From assembly GCA_964353115.1 (NCBI GenBank), contig CAYGUI010000002.1, positions 1-60,738 on the forward strand: DNA of 60,738 bases, given 5' to 3'. Below, one piece after another: positions 8,136-18,300 of this stretch. This DNA comes from CAYGUI01 sp964353115. GTDB taxonomy: Bacteria > Pseudomonadota > Gammaproteobacteria > JAGOUU01. The number at the start of each line of letters is the position of its first letter. The stretch's first letter is position 1. The position numbers and the translations under genes are program-made. The notes beneath the pieces are model-generated. The model was given only the letters and a program-made list of their open reading frames with translations, was not told the origin of the DNA and did not search any database.

Positions 8136-9278
8136 TTAATAAGAATTAACATTATTTTCTTTATTAAGATCATCTTCAGTTACTTTGCCGCGTAGTATGT
8201 AATAAACCCATGATGTATAGCTTAATATTATTGGCATGAAAATTACTGTTGCGATTAGCATAGTAAATAACGTTGATTGACTTGATGAAGCATCCCAAAC
8301 CGTTAAGCTTGAGTTGTATTGTGTTGATGATGGTAATAAAAACGGAAACATTGCCAAGCCAAAAGTACTAATTATTCCAAACAAACTAATACTGCTTAAT
8401 AAAAATCTAGTTTTATATAAGTTAGTGCCGGATAAAATAAAAATTAATAATGCACCTAAAAATCCTGAAATAGGGGCAATCCATAAAAGTGGATAAAGTA
8501 AAAAATTATGCATCCACGCGCCCGGAACTGTAGTTACTTCTTTAAATAACGGATTAGATGGTCCCATATGGTCAACAGAAGTAGTAATTATGTAGCCATC
8601 TATGTATGTTTTGACAAAAAATCCACCGATAGAAAATAACAGTATTACCAAAATAGCGCTGATACGAGAAATATTGTCGCTGCGTTTTAATATATCGCCT
8701 TCTGTTTTAAGTGATAAAAATTGAGTTCCTTGCATAATAAACATGGTTAAGCTCAATAAGCCGCATAATAAAGCAAATGGGTTAAGCAGCTGCAAAAATG
8801 TTCCAGTATATTTGGAATGCAATTCGTTATCTAAATTAAATGGTAATCCTTGCATAACATTGCCAATCGCAACGCCGAATAATAGTGCAGGAATAAAGCC
8901 GCTTAATGAAAATAATATGTCCCAGGTGCTACGCCATCTATTAGTTTCAACTTTACTGCGATACTTAAAGCTCACTGGCCGTAAAATGAACGCTAATAAA
9001 ACAATAAACATTGCAAGATATAAGCTTGAAAAAGATATGGCATATAATAGCGGCCATGCAGCAAATATTGCGCCACCACCTAGAATAAACCACACTTGAT
9101 TGCCTTCCCACACTGGCCCAAGAGTATTTAATATTAGGCGTTTCTCTTTATCAGTTCTAGCAACAAATTTATAAATTGCTGCAATTCCTAAGTCAAAACC
9201 GTCAAAAATTGCAAAACCAATTAATAATACTCCTAATAAAAACCACCAAGTTACACGTAAAATTTCGATATTAGGCAT
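8136..9278 (-). CDS. cydB: cytochrome d ubiquinol oxidase subunit II
   Basis: CydB is the structural membrane partner of CydA in the high-affinity quinol oxidase of the inner membrane. The 380-aa protein is hydrophobic throughout and has the family N-terminus, with GFAIFDGFDLG in the first helix and a GPVWEGNQVWFI segment near residues 55-65. Its start overlaps the cydA stop by one base (TAATG), a typical coupling. The operon supports respiration at low oxygen. Confidence 0.95.
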   Translation of the reverse strand: MPNIEILRVTWWFLLGVLLIGFAIFDGFDLGIAAIYKFVARTDKEKRLILNTLGPVWEGNQVWFILGGGAIFAAWPLLYAISFSSLYLAMFIVLLAFILRPVSFKYRSKVETNRWRSTWDILFSLSGFIPALLFGVAIGNVMQGLPFNLDNELHSKYTGTFLQLLNPFALLCGLLSLTMFIMQGTQFLSLKTEGDILKRSDNISRISAILVILLFSIGGFFVKTYIDGYIITTSVDHMGPSNPLFKEVTTVPGAWMHNFLLYPLLWIAPISGFLGALLIFILSGTNLYKTRFLLSSISLFGIISTFGLAMFPFLLPSSTQYNSSLTVWDASSSQSTLFTMLIATVIFMPIILSYTSWVYYILRGKVTEDDLNKENNVNSY

Positions 9279-10855
9279 TATTTTAGATCTCCTTGTGTAG
9301 GTAAATTAGTAATTTCAAACGGTGAAGATAATTTTAAATATGCATCTGGACCAGCCTTAATAGTTTTAAGCATTAAATACATTTCAACTACAAATAATAT
9401 TGAGTAGAAAATTATAAAACCAATTAAAGTCGTCCATACTTTGGCGCTACTTAAGTCAGATGTTCCTAAGAATGTTGGAAGAATTCCTTCTACCACCCAT
9501 GGTTGTCTGCCATATTCAGCTACTACCCATCCAAGTTCAGCTGCAACCCATGGTAATGGGATGCTAAATAATGCTATTCGAAGTAATAATTTATTATCAA
9601 ATTTGTGTCGTGATGCTTGAATAAATGCAACGCCAAATAATCCGATAAAGAATAATCCAAGTCCTACCATTATTCTAAATGACCAAAATAACCATCCTAA
9701 ATGATAAGGAACGGTATCTTGTGCAGCGCGTTCAATGTCTGCATCACTAGCACGTAGTGGGTTTTCAACATAGCGTTTTAGTAGTAGAGCATAGCCTAAA
9801 TATTGATCATTTTTTTGTAGATTTGCTAAAGCTTGTTTATTTTTCGGATCAACTTTTAAAATGCTAAGAGCATCGTAAGCTTTAAGACCATCTCTAATAT
9901 GTTGGCGATTTCTTTCTACTAAATCATTTATTCCATAAACAGGTGTATCTAAAGAGCGAGTTGCGATAATTCCCAACATATATGGAATTTTAACGGTATA
10001 TTCAGTAGTTTTTGTTTCGCGATCTGGCCATCCTATTAAATTAAAAGATGCTGGTGGTTTTTCAGTTTCCCACATTCCTTCCATGGCAGCGATTTTCATT
10101 TTTTGTTGATCAGTATCTAGATAACCACTTTCATCACCTAATACTACAACTGATAGCGCTGACGCTAAACCAAAAGACGCGGCAACTACAAATGATCTTT
10201 TGGCAAAATCAGTATATTTTCCACGTAATAAGTAATAACTACTAATGCCTAAAACAAACATTGCGCCAGTTACATATCCGGCACTGACTGTATGAACAAA
10301 TTTAGCTTGGGCGACAGTATTGAATAAAACATCATAAAAACTGTCCACTTCCATACGCATGCTTTGAAAATTAAAGTGTGATCCTGTTGGTGCTTGCATC
10401 CAGCCATTAGCAACTAAAATCCACAACGCAGATAAGTTAGTTCCAAGTGCAAGTAAAAAAGTTGAGAATAAGTGTTTTACAGGCGACATCTTATTCCAGC
10501 CAAAGAAAAATATTCCGACAAAAGTTGCTTCTAAAAAGAAGGCCATTAGTCCTTCAATAGCAAGTGGGGCGCCAAAAATGTCACCAACAAATTGTGAATA
10601 ATAAGCCCAATTTGTGCCAAATTGAAACTCCATGGTAATTCCTGTTGCAACACCCATAGCAAAGTTTATACCAAACAGAATGCCCCAAAATTTGGTCATA
10701 TCACGCCAAATTTTACGACCAGTCATTACAAACACTGTTTCCATAATGGCTATCATGACAGAAAGACCTAATGTTAATGGAACAAATAAAAAGTGATAAA
10801 GTGCTGTGATTGCGAATTGTAATCGAGATAAGTGAACAAGTGATTCATCAAACAT
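9278..10855 (-). CDS. cydA: cytochrome d ubiquinol oxidase subunit I
   Basis: CydA carries the haems and the quinol site of cytochrome bd. The 525-aa protein has H21 in the ALYHFLFVPLT context, equivalent to the haem b595 ligand, and the GRQPW motif starts at G449. Between about residues 240 and 330 lies a long periplasmic Q-loop, as in the E. coli-type (long-loop) enzyme. It is followed by cydB and cydX. Its promoter overlaps that of the divergent rnr gene. Confidence 0.96.
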   Translation of the reverse strand: MFDESLVHLSRLQFAITALYHFLFVPLTLGLSVMIAIMETVFVMTGRKIWRDMTKFWGILFGINFAMGVATGITMEFQFGTNWAYYSQFVGDIFGAPLAIEGLMAFFLEATFVGIFFFGWNKMSPVKHLFSTFLLALGTNLSALWILVANGWMQAPTGSHFNFQSMRMEVDSFYDVLFNTVAQAKFVHTVSAGYVTGAMFVLGISSYYLLRGKYTDFAKRSFVVAASFGLASALSVVVLGDESGYLDTDQQKMKIAAMEGMWETEKPPASFNLIGWPDRETKTTEYTVKIPYMLGIIATRSLDTPVYGINDLVERNRQHIRDGLKAYDALSILKVDPKNKQALANLQKNDQYLGYALLLKRYVENPLRASDADIERAAQDTVPYHLGWLFWSFRIMVGLGLFFIGLFGVAFIQASRHKFDNKLLLRIALFSIPLPWVAAELGWVVAEYGRQPWVVEGILPTFLGTSDLSSAKVWTTLIGFIIFYSILFVVEMYLMLKTIKAGPDAYLKLSSPFEITNLPTQGDLK

Positions 10856-10887
10856 TGTAAGTGTTCCAAATAATATAATTCAAGGGT

Positions 10888-10916
10888 AATATAGTAACCT
10901 AAAGAAGATTTGTCAA
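10888..10916 (-). promoter_or_regulatory. sigma-70 promoter of cydABX
   Basis: On the minus strand TTGACA (10916-10911) is followed by 17 bases and TATATT (10893-10888). The cydA start codon is about 30 bases further on. The -35 box shares six bases with the -35 box of the divergent rnr promoter. Confidence 0.72.
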
Positions 10917-10938
10917 TAAAGTCATTTTTAGCTACAAT
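10910..10938 (+). promoter_or_regulatory. sigma-70 promoter of rnr
   Basis: TTGTCA (10910-10915), a 17-base spacer and TACAAT (10933-10938) lie 25 bases upstream of the rnr start. The -35 box overlaps that of the cydA promoter on the other strand, so the two promoters face away from one shared polymerase-binding segment. Confidence 0.7.
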
Positions 10939-10962
10939 TATATTTTAAAGTATGGAAAAAAC

Positions 10963-13137
10963 ATGAGTAAAGATCCTTTTTTCGATCGAGAATCAGAAAA
11001 GTACGAGAATCCCATCGCAAGTCGCGAATATATTATTAAAGTTTTAAAAGAATCTGGTAGCGTAGTAACTCTCAAAAGTTTATTAAATAAATTAGACATC
11101 ACCGATAAAACACAGAAAAAAGCGCTAAAATTTCGCTTAAAAGCAATGGAGCGCGATGGCCAAGTAATTTCTATGAATAAAAATAGATATGCATTGCCTG
11201 ATAAAGTTCCACTTATGTCAGGTTATGTTGGTGCTACGCGTGATGGCAGTTGTTATGTGCGTGAAACTGTAAGTGGTAATAAATATTTTATTAAACCACG
11301 CCAATGGCGCATGATTTTCCCGGGCGATAAAATTCTGTTCCGTAAAAGTGGAGCACTTTTACGTGGTGAGCCTGAAGCTGTAATTCAAGAAGTATCTGAA
11401 AAAAATACTAAAGAAATAGTTTGTAAATTAAAAGAGCGCGAAGGTGTTATTTTTGCTTACCCAATTAATACCCGAGTTAATCGTGAAATTTTAATTCAAA
11501 ATAAAAATATAACTCTTATTGCTGATGGCATTGTTAGCGTAAAGCTTTTAGATTATCCAACTCTTGATAATCCAGCTGTTGGTAAAGTGGTCAAAAACTT
11601 AGGTACAGAAATTGATTACAGGTTAGCAGTTGAAATTGCATATCGCGATTATAATATTCCATATAAATGGCCTAAGGATGTTAAAGAAGAATCATATAAG
11701 ATTCCTGATTCGGTACAACAAGAAGATCTTAAAAATAGAACAGATTTACGTGATTTGCCGTTGGTAACTATCGATGGTGAAACTGCAAAAGATTTTGATG
11801 ATGCAGTATATTGTGAAGATAAAGGCGACGAAGGTTTTCGATTAATAGTTGCAATTGCTGATGTTGCTACTTATGTAAAAGAAGGTAGTGCATTAGATCG
11901 TGAGGCGCAAGAGCGCGGTAATTCGGTATATTTTCCAGGAACAGTTGTGCCAATGTTGCCAGAAAAATTATCTAATGGTCTTTGTTCGCTTAATCCTGGT
12001 GTTGATCGCTTGTGTTTAGTGTGTGATGCATTAATTAGTAACGAAGGAATTACCACAGAGTTTAAGTTTTATGCAGCTGTTATGAACTCAAAAGCACGTA
12101 TGACTTATAACAATGTTGCTAAAATTTTATATGACAATGATCGTAAGTTAAAAAAGCAATATGATTATGTTTTAGAAAATTTAGATAATCTTAATAAATT
12201 ATTTAATATTTTGCATAAAGCACGTGTAACTCGTGGAGCTATTGATTTTGATACAGTTGAAACTCAAATTATTTTTGATAAAAACAAAGAAATTGCGGAA
12301 ATTAAGCCAGTTGTACGTAATAACGCTCACAGAATTATTGAAGAATGCATGCTGGTTGCCAATGTTGCAGCAGCAAATTTTGTGACTAAAAATAAAATAA
12401 AAGTTTTATTTCGTAATCATGAAGAGCCGCCAAAAGAAAAAGCTGCAAATTTACGCAAATTTTTAGCTATGCACGGATTAGCATTGAGAAATAAAGACGA
12501 AATTTTACCGCAAGATTTGAATAAGGTTTTAGAGAAAATTCAAGATCGTCCGGATAAACAAATTATTGAAACTATAGTTTTACGCTCCATGGCGCAAGCA
12601 GGATATGAGGCGGAAAACAAAGGACATTTTGGTTTAGCATATGATGCTTATACGCATTTTACTTCTCCAATTAGACGTTATCCCGATTTATTTTTGCATC
12701 GTCAAATTCATAATTTTTTAGGAACTCATCATTTAAATAAAAGAGAAGAAATCATTCATGAAGAGCAGCTAAAAAGAGCGCATCAACTTGGCGAACAATG
12801 TTCGATGACTGAGCGTAGGGCTGATGATGCAACGCGCGATGTTACGGCTTGGTTAAAGTGCAAATATATGTACGATAAATTAGGTAATGTATATCCAGGA
12901 AGTATTACCGGGGTTACTAATTTTGGTATTTTTATAACACTTAAAGACTTTTATGTTGAAGGCCTTGTGCATATTACAACACTTGGCAAGCAAGAATATT
13001 TTGAATATGACGAAGTTAGATTCAGACTAATTGGCGAGCGTAGTGGAAAAATATATAGTATCGGCGATAAAGTAACGGTAAAAGTTATGCGAGTTGATCT
13101 TGATGAGAAGCAAATTGATTTTGATCTAGTAAAATAA
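10963..13137 (+). CDS. rnr: ribonuclease R
   Basis: This is a processive 3'-5' exoribonuclease that degrades structured RNA and works with tmRNA in quality control. An N-terminal winged-helix region (about residues 22-70) precedes the cold-shock domains. The RNB catalytic domain carries DGETAKDFDD, with acidic residues D271 and D277-D280, and later HFTSPIRRYPDL. A C-terminal S1 domain begins near residue 640. At 724 aa it ends immediately after S1 (QIDFDLVK), without the Lys-rich tail of E. coli RNase R (813 aa) that binds tmRNA-SmpB. The upstream promoter is at 10910-10938. Confidence 0.94.
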   Translation: MSKDPFFDRESEKYENPIASREYIIKVLKESGSVVTLKSLLNKLDITDKTQKKALKFRLKAMERDGQVISMNKNRYALPDKVPLMSGYVGATRDGSCYVRETVSGNKYFIKPRQWRMIFPGDKILFRKSGALLRGEPEAVIQEVSEKNTKEIVCKLKEREGVIFAYPINTRVNREILIQNKNITLIADGIVSVKLLDYPTLDNPAVGKVVKNLGTEIDYRLAVEIAYRDYNIPYKWPKDVKEESYKIPDSVQQEDLKNRTDLRDLPLVTIDGETAKDFDDAVYCEDKGDEGFRLIVAIADVATYVKEGSALDREAQERGNSVYFPGTVVPMLPEKLSNGLCSLNPGVDRLCLVCDALISNEGITTEFKFYAAVMNSKARMTYNNVAKILYDNDRKLKKQYDYVLENLDNLNKLFNILHKARVTRGAIDFDTVETQIIFDKNKEIAEIKPVVRNNAHRIIEECMLVANVAAANFVTKNKIKVLFRNHEEPPKEKAANLRKFLAMHGLALRNKDEILPQDLNKVLEKIQDRPDKQIIETIVLRSMAQAGYEAENKGHFGLAYDAYTHFTSPIRRYPDLFLHRQIHNFLGTHHLNKREEIIHEEQLKRAHQLGEQCSMTERRADDATRDVTAWLKCKYMYDKLGNVYPGSITGVTNFGIFITLKDFYVEGLVHITTLGKQEYFEYDEVRFRLIGERSGKIYSIGDKVTVKVMRVDLDEKQIDFDLVK

Positions 13138-13153
13138 TATTTATGCTATAGTT
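13125..13153 (+). promoter_or_regulatory. candidate promoter of the Cys-rich exported protein operon
   Basis: TTGATT (13125-13130), a 17-base spacer and TATAGT (13148-13153) with an extended-minus-10 TG at 13145-13146. It lies at the very end of rnr and just upstream of the first gene of the 13185-25527 cluster. Confidence 0.5.
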
Positions 13154-13184
13154 TTTATTATATTCAATTTAATTGCAAGGATGC

Positions 13185-13991
13185 ATGAATTTAAAAAAAT
13201 ACGCTATTTTTTTCTTAAGCATATGTTTTTGTAACATTTTTGCGGCAGAGTATTGCGATAAAAGTAAATCATCTTGCCAACAAAAATGTCTTGAGATACA
13301 TAACTATCTTGATTCTAAGAAAAATGATTTAAAAAAGTATGCTAGCTTAATGCAAAAGGCGAAAGAAGCGCGTTGCATACAAAGGGTTAAGCGTTTTGAG
13401 CATGTAAATTTTTTAAAAAAGCACAATAAAAAAGAACCTGTAGTTGGACAATCTTCAAATCAGGCAATAATTCAAATTGCTGACAAATATAAAGTATTAA
13501 ATATATGTGACGATTTTGGTTCCAGTAATATTAAACAAATTGAAAATGAAAAAATTGAACTGGGATTTTTTCAATCAAGAAATCAATTTGAAAAAGAGAC
13601 TGGAACATTTTTAAGTGCTTTTGGAGACATAGCGGCTAATCCTGATGTTGGAGTCCAATCTGTCACTCCTGTTTGTTACAAAAAAAATTCTGGAAAGTTA
13701 AGTCGTTTGATAAATTTAGCGCCAGAGCAAGGTATTTATACTATAAACAAAGGTTATAAATTATATCCTGGAGATATAGAAAGAATAGCTTGTAAGCCAA
13801 AGCAAGGGACATCAAGAGAGTGCGTATTAATTACGGTCAATCGTTATCAATTAAATAAATACAATATAAATAATGGAAATGTTTTTGAATCAACATTAGG
13901 AAATCCAAATACTTTAAATCAAAGTTACATTAATAATTTTATTAAAAGTAGTGATTTAGTCTATCCTCAAAATATTAAAAGGTTAAATTAA
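13185..13991 (+). CDS. exported Cys-containing protein, unknown (first of cluster)
   Basis: I do not recognise this 268-aa protein. The start is ATG 13185, with AAGGA just upstream; a TTG at 13173 would only lengthen the signal peptide. A signal peptide (KKYAIFFLSICFCNIFA) ends near residue 20. A Cys-rich N-terminal stretch, CDKSKSSCQQKCLE, follows, then a Lys-rich helical part. Near the C-terminus, ACK (C203) followed by SRECVLI resembles the first half of the four-Cys repeat found in the two large proteins downstream. Its stop overlaps the next start by one base, so the genes form an operon. Export to the periplasm or cell surface is inferred. Confidence 0.75.
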   Translation: MNLKKYAIFFLSICFCNIFAAEYCDKSKSSCQQKCLEIHNYLDSKKNDLKKYASLMQKAKEARCIQRVKRFEHVNFLKKHNKKEPVVGQSSNQAIIQIADKYKVLNICDDFGSSNIKQIENEKIELGFFQSRNQFEKETGTFLSAFGDIAANPDVGVQSVTPVCYKKNSGKLSRLINLAPEQGIYTINKGYKLYPGDIERIACKPKQGTSRECVLITVNRYQLNKYNINNGNVFESTLGNPNTLNQSYINNFIKSSDLVYPQNIKRLN

Positions 13992-15322
13992 TGAAGAAAT
14001 TTTTTATATTTTTAGTAGCAGGCATATTTAATATTTCATTTGCAAATACTAATCCACAAGATTTGGGGCCAATAACCTATGAATGTGCAGCAGTATGTAC
14101 TGATAATGTTAAATATTATAAGAATTTTTATAAGTTTGAAGCTGCAGCCTATAAAGGAGTTATAACTTATTCTCCTGAGAATAGTAATTATAGTTTGACT
14201 CAGCAGGATGTTATCGATCTTGGTAAATCATATTGTCAAGATATGGCATTAATTGCACTTACATGCGATCGAGAATCTAATAATTTAATCAATAAAAATA
14301 ATTATCCTGATAGCTCTTTTGGTGCAATGCCTGTTAATTGTAATGAAGAGACTCCGCCGCCACCAGCAAAAGAAGATTATATGTTGATTCCTGAAGAAAA
14401 TATTTATGTAAAATTATTTTCTCGTGAAAAAGAATCGGTTAATACTTTGATCTCTCAAGTCCAAGATCAAACTATCCCAAAAGTTGAGAGAATTGATGAG
14501 ATAGAAGATCAGTTAACAACTGCATCAGGGCAACAAAGCACTGATTTACAAAATGAAAGAACTAGGTTAGAAAATGAAATTAAACAAATATCTAGTCAAG
14601 CAACACCATATATTAAAGATATTAAAGAAGCATGTCCTTCTAATGCTGTAGATTATTCAATAATTGAAGTAGATGATGATGTATATAAAAAATATTGCTT
14701 TGAAAACTGTAAAGCTGATTTTAGCCGAATAAAGGCAGAGCAAGAAATACAGGGAGATATTTATAACGTTATAACTGCAGATGATTATAGTATTTGCTAC
14801 AAACAATGCCCAAGTTCACAAAAACTATATAAAGATTTTTATTGCTATCAAGATATTCCATGCCCAGTTTTTAATCCCTATGCTAAAGAGAATAATTCAC
14901 AAGATTTTAATTGTTATCAGATAAATACTAAGCAATTTAGTGTTTGTCCTTATCATGAATCTTTATTAAATAAAAATATTTTGTTCTCATCGACTAGTAA
15001 TATGTTTCTAAATTCAGGAACTTATGAGGTTAAATCTTTAAGAAATAATGATCAACAATGTTTAGATGAGCGTTACGGTATTAAAATTTATGGAAAATTG
15101 ATTGAACTTACTGGAGTTTCAGGTGATTTATTTTGCTTATATTTTGATGGAAGTTTATGGTCTATAACTAATAAGCTGACTCTTGGATTTGTAAAAATGA
15201 AAAATTTTAATTTCTTTGATTCAGAAAATAACTTAAAAAGAGAGCCTGCAAGAAATTATGCTCCGCATCAAGAAATACCTCCTGATGAAATTATGTTGAA
15301 TTTAGGTGCTACAGAAGGCTAA
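13991..15322 (+). CDS. exported Cys-rich protein, unknown (second of cluster)
   Basis: This 443-aa protein has a signal peptide (KKFFIFLVAGIFNISFA) ending near residue 18. Cysteine pairs lie at the start of the mature chain (YECAAVC, then SYCQDMALIALTC). A Pro stretch (ETPPPPAKED) is followed by a likely coiled coil at about 165-200 rich in Glu, Gln and Leu. A second Cys-rich region (about 230-320) contains CPSSQ and CPVF motifs similar in style to the CPS/CPxG motifs of the 1308-residue protein that follows. I cannot name a family. Translation is coupled to the preceding gene (TAATG), and the next gene starts 16 bases downstream. Confidence 0.75.
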   Translation: MKKFFIFLVAGIFNISFANTNPQDLGPITYECAAVCTDNVKYYKNFYKFEAAAYKGVITYSPENSNYSLTQQDVIDLGKSYCQDMALIALTCDRESNNLINKNNYPDSSFGAMPVNCNEETPPPPAKEDYMLIPEENIYVKLFSREKESVNTLISQVQDQTIPKVERIDEIEDQLTTASGQQSTDLQNERTRLENEIKQISSQATPYIKDIKEACPSNAVDYSIIEVDDDVYKKYCFENCKADFSRIKAEQEIQGDIYNVITADDYSICYKQCPSSQKLYKDFYCYQDIPCPVFNPYAKENNSQDFNCYQINTKQFSVCPYHESLLNKNILFSSTSNMFLNSGTYEVKSLRNNDQQCLDERYGIKIYGKLIELTGVSGDLFCLYFDGSLWSITNKLTLGFVKMKNFNFFDSENNLKREPARNYAPHQEIPPDEIMLNLGATEG

Positions 15323-15338
15323 GTAAAGAGGATCAAGG

Positions 15339-18300
15339 ATGACATTTAGAAAGATTACAGCAAGTTTCGTATTATTTACATATTTAGTATCAATTACGGC
15401 TACGAGCTTTGCTCTTAATAGTCCTCTTTCAAAAATAATTAGCTCCGGTAATCAGGATGCTAAACGAATAAGTGAAGTGTTAACTGGTGGAATTGCTGAT
15501 ACTGGCAGAGGTTGGTGCTGGAAAAGTAATTACTATAAAGATGATCCTCGGCCATTATCAGACTGCCCAAGTAATAAAGAAAAAGTTGGCGCATTATGTT
15601 TTCCTTTTTGCCCTGAAGGATATAGAAGATTGCCTGGAGATATTACAGGTATTTGTTATGCAAATTGTCCCTCTAATTCTACTGATACCTTATTATTTTG
15701 TGGTTTTAGTACCTCTTGTGATACTCAATTTTTTAAAAGTGGGGTAATGCCATCTTGCCCTAAAAAATCAATCATAGGTAGAAGGCCTTATACCGCTAAG
15801 TGCACTGCGTCAAGGTGGAAAAAAATAGTGACATTAGGAACTATTTGCTTAGCTAGACGTTATTTGAAGTGTAAAAATGATCGAGTTTTGGGCTCTGGTG
15901 GCTCTTTGTTGTGTTATGATCGATGCCCCAGTAATATGAGTATTAATGGAGTTGGGGATTGCTACGCAGGGTGTCCTAGCGGTTGGACAAGTCATGGGCT
16001 ACTTTGTAATAATCAGCCAGCGATGAATTGTCAGAATGAGCCAAGAATGGCTGCTGGATCTAAGCCATTGTGTCCAAAAAGTAGCAATGGAGCTGGTGCT
16101 CTTGGTACTCCATTACAATGTCCACCACATCGTGAACGTGATGGAGCATTGTGTTATACGCCATGTAACCCTGGTTATGATCGAACTGCTGGTTTTTGTT
16201 GGCAAGAATGTTCAAATTCTTTTTTCCCATCAAGTTGTGCTTCTGCATGCGCTATTTCCAGTGGTACATGTGGTAGTGTTATTGCTAATCAAGTAATTGC
16301 CCCAGTTATGGCGGTTGTAACTATTTTAGTTACAGCATTAAGTGCTGGTACAGCAGCACCAGCAATGAAAGCAGCAAATGCTGGTATGAAAGTTGCAGCA
16401 AATACTGCGAAGGTCGGTAGAATTTCCACAAGGGTTGCAAGAGCTGGACAAAGAATTTCAGGTAGTTTATTACGTTCAAGCAGTAGAATTTTGCAAAAGG
16501 TGGGGCAAAAACTAGGTACTTATAGTACAACTATTGCTACTCATACTTCAAAATCATTTGCTAAGCAAGTTGCTGTTAATTTAGCCAAATCTGCAGTAGC
16601 GCGCTCTTTTGCTGTTGGTGTTAGAGTTGGATGCCAAGAAGGTATGAAGCCACATTTGGCACAAAATAAAGATTTAGCGTATGTTTGTACAGCAGCCAGT
16701 GCTGCTACAGCAATTGTTGCTAATGTTGGACTTACTGCGGCATCAGGTGTTGCTGGTTATTCAGGTAAAGAATTGTTTAATGGCATTGCTCCAACTGGTC
16801 TTGCTGGAGTTAAAAATACTTTTAGTTTTACAACAGCGCTACCAGTATTGGCTAATTTAGCTAGTATGGGTGTTGATATGCGTAAGTATGCTTCTTGTCA
16901 AGATGAAGTAGCAAAAGCAACAACAGCATCAGCAGTAAGTATGCACTGTAAAAAATATGCTTCAATTATTAATGAATTGAAGAGAATAAATCAGGTTAAT
17001 ACTAAAAATAACGAAAACGATTTTACTAATTTAGTTAATTTAAGTAAGCAAGGTTGGGCATCTGCTGCAGCTAACTCATTTAGACTGGAAAATTTCCCTG
17101 CTATCAATAAACAGAATTGTGACAATCTAGAGATACTACGACAAAATGGTATGTGTCGTGTAGCAGGATTATTTATAAAATCTGATACACCTTTTAGTTA
17201 TATTGATTTTACAAAAGATACTAAATCTAATGATATTATCTTGACAGATTATACTGATGTTGGATTTACTCTTGAAGAAGCAATGGAGTGTAACAATGGA
17301 GCAGCTAATGATAAATGCCAATTTGCTGCGGTAATAGTCAACTCTAATATTCCTAATGTATTAAATCCACTAATAGAGGTGCAAAAATTAGTACAATCTA
17401 CTAATTTTCAACAAACATTTGGTTTGCCAACAGGTACTGTTTCGCAAGATGTTAATGTTAGCCCAATGGAAAAATTAATTTGTAAGGAGATTAATAATAA
17501 AGCTCGTTTAGAAGATCCAAATGCTGGTATACAGATTAGTGATGCTAATTGTAGAAAAATAATAGATTCTTACGAAAAATTTTATCAGTCAGGGGATCTT
17601 TCAAATATAGATCTAGATTTAGATACTATTAGTGGAAATTTAACTGATAAAGAAGAAGTGGAATGGCGCTTAAAAATGGAGTTATCAAATTCTATATTTG
17701 AAACTTCCAAAGCGATTCAAGAAAGTGATAGGGTCAATAGTATTTTAAATAAGGTTATTGATGAAGTAGAGCGACAAGGCTTTAATCGTGATGATGCCTC
17801 AAAATATGCTGGAGTTATTATTGACACTATAGCAACGGCAGTTTCAAAAAAATCAGCAGAAGCTCAGGCGCGTGAAATATATGAAGATCCATATTTTTGG
17901 TTGGGAGTTGCTTCGGCAGTTGATCCAACAGGGCTTGTGGCTGTAATTGATGCATTTTTATCTGATAAATGCCAAACAATTAGTTCATTACCATTTAGCC
18001 AAGTTATTAGAGATCCGCGTTTTAGTCTAGATAATGTGAATAAATATTATGCATTTAAATATGGAGTGCAAGCACTGAATGCTTCAGCCTCAAATGGTAT
18101 TGTTCATCCGGAAACAGTATTTGATCATGATAGGTGGTTTGCTGCAGTAGTAGATAACGATGAATTATTTGGTTATGTTTCCGATCTTAAGGATGTAAGG
18201 GTAGATGGATCTAGAGTAAATGTTGTAAAAGATGGTAAATCTGCGATTGAAATGATGATTGAGGTAATGCCAAGTTTACCAGAATTTAGTCGATTAAATT

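Noticed and set aside
13173..13184. TTG 13173 as start of the first Cys-rich protein
   Set aside because: ATG 13185 gives a standard signal peptide and has AAGGA upstream; the TTG form would put the ribosome binding site inside the coding region.
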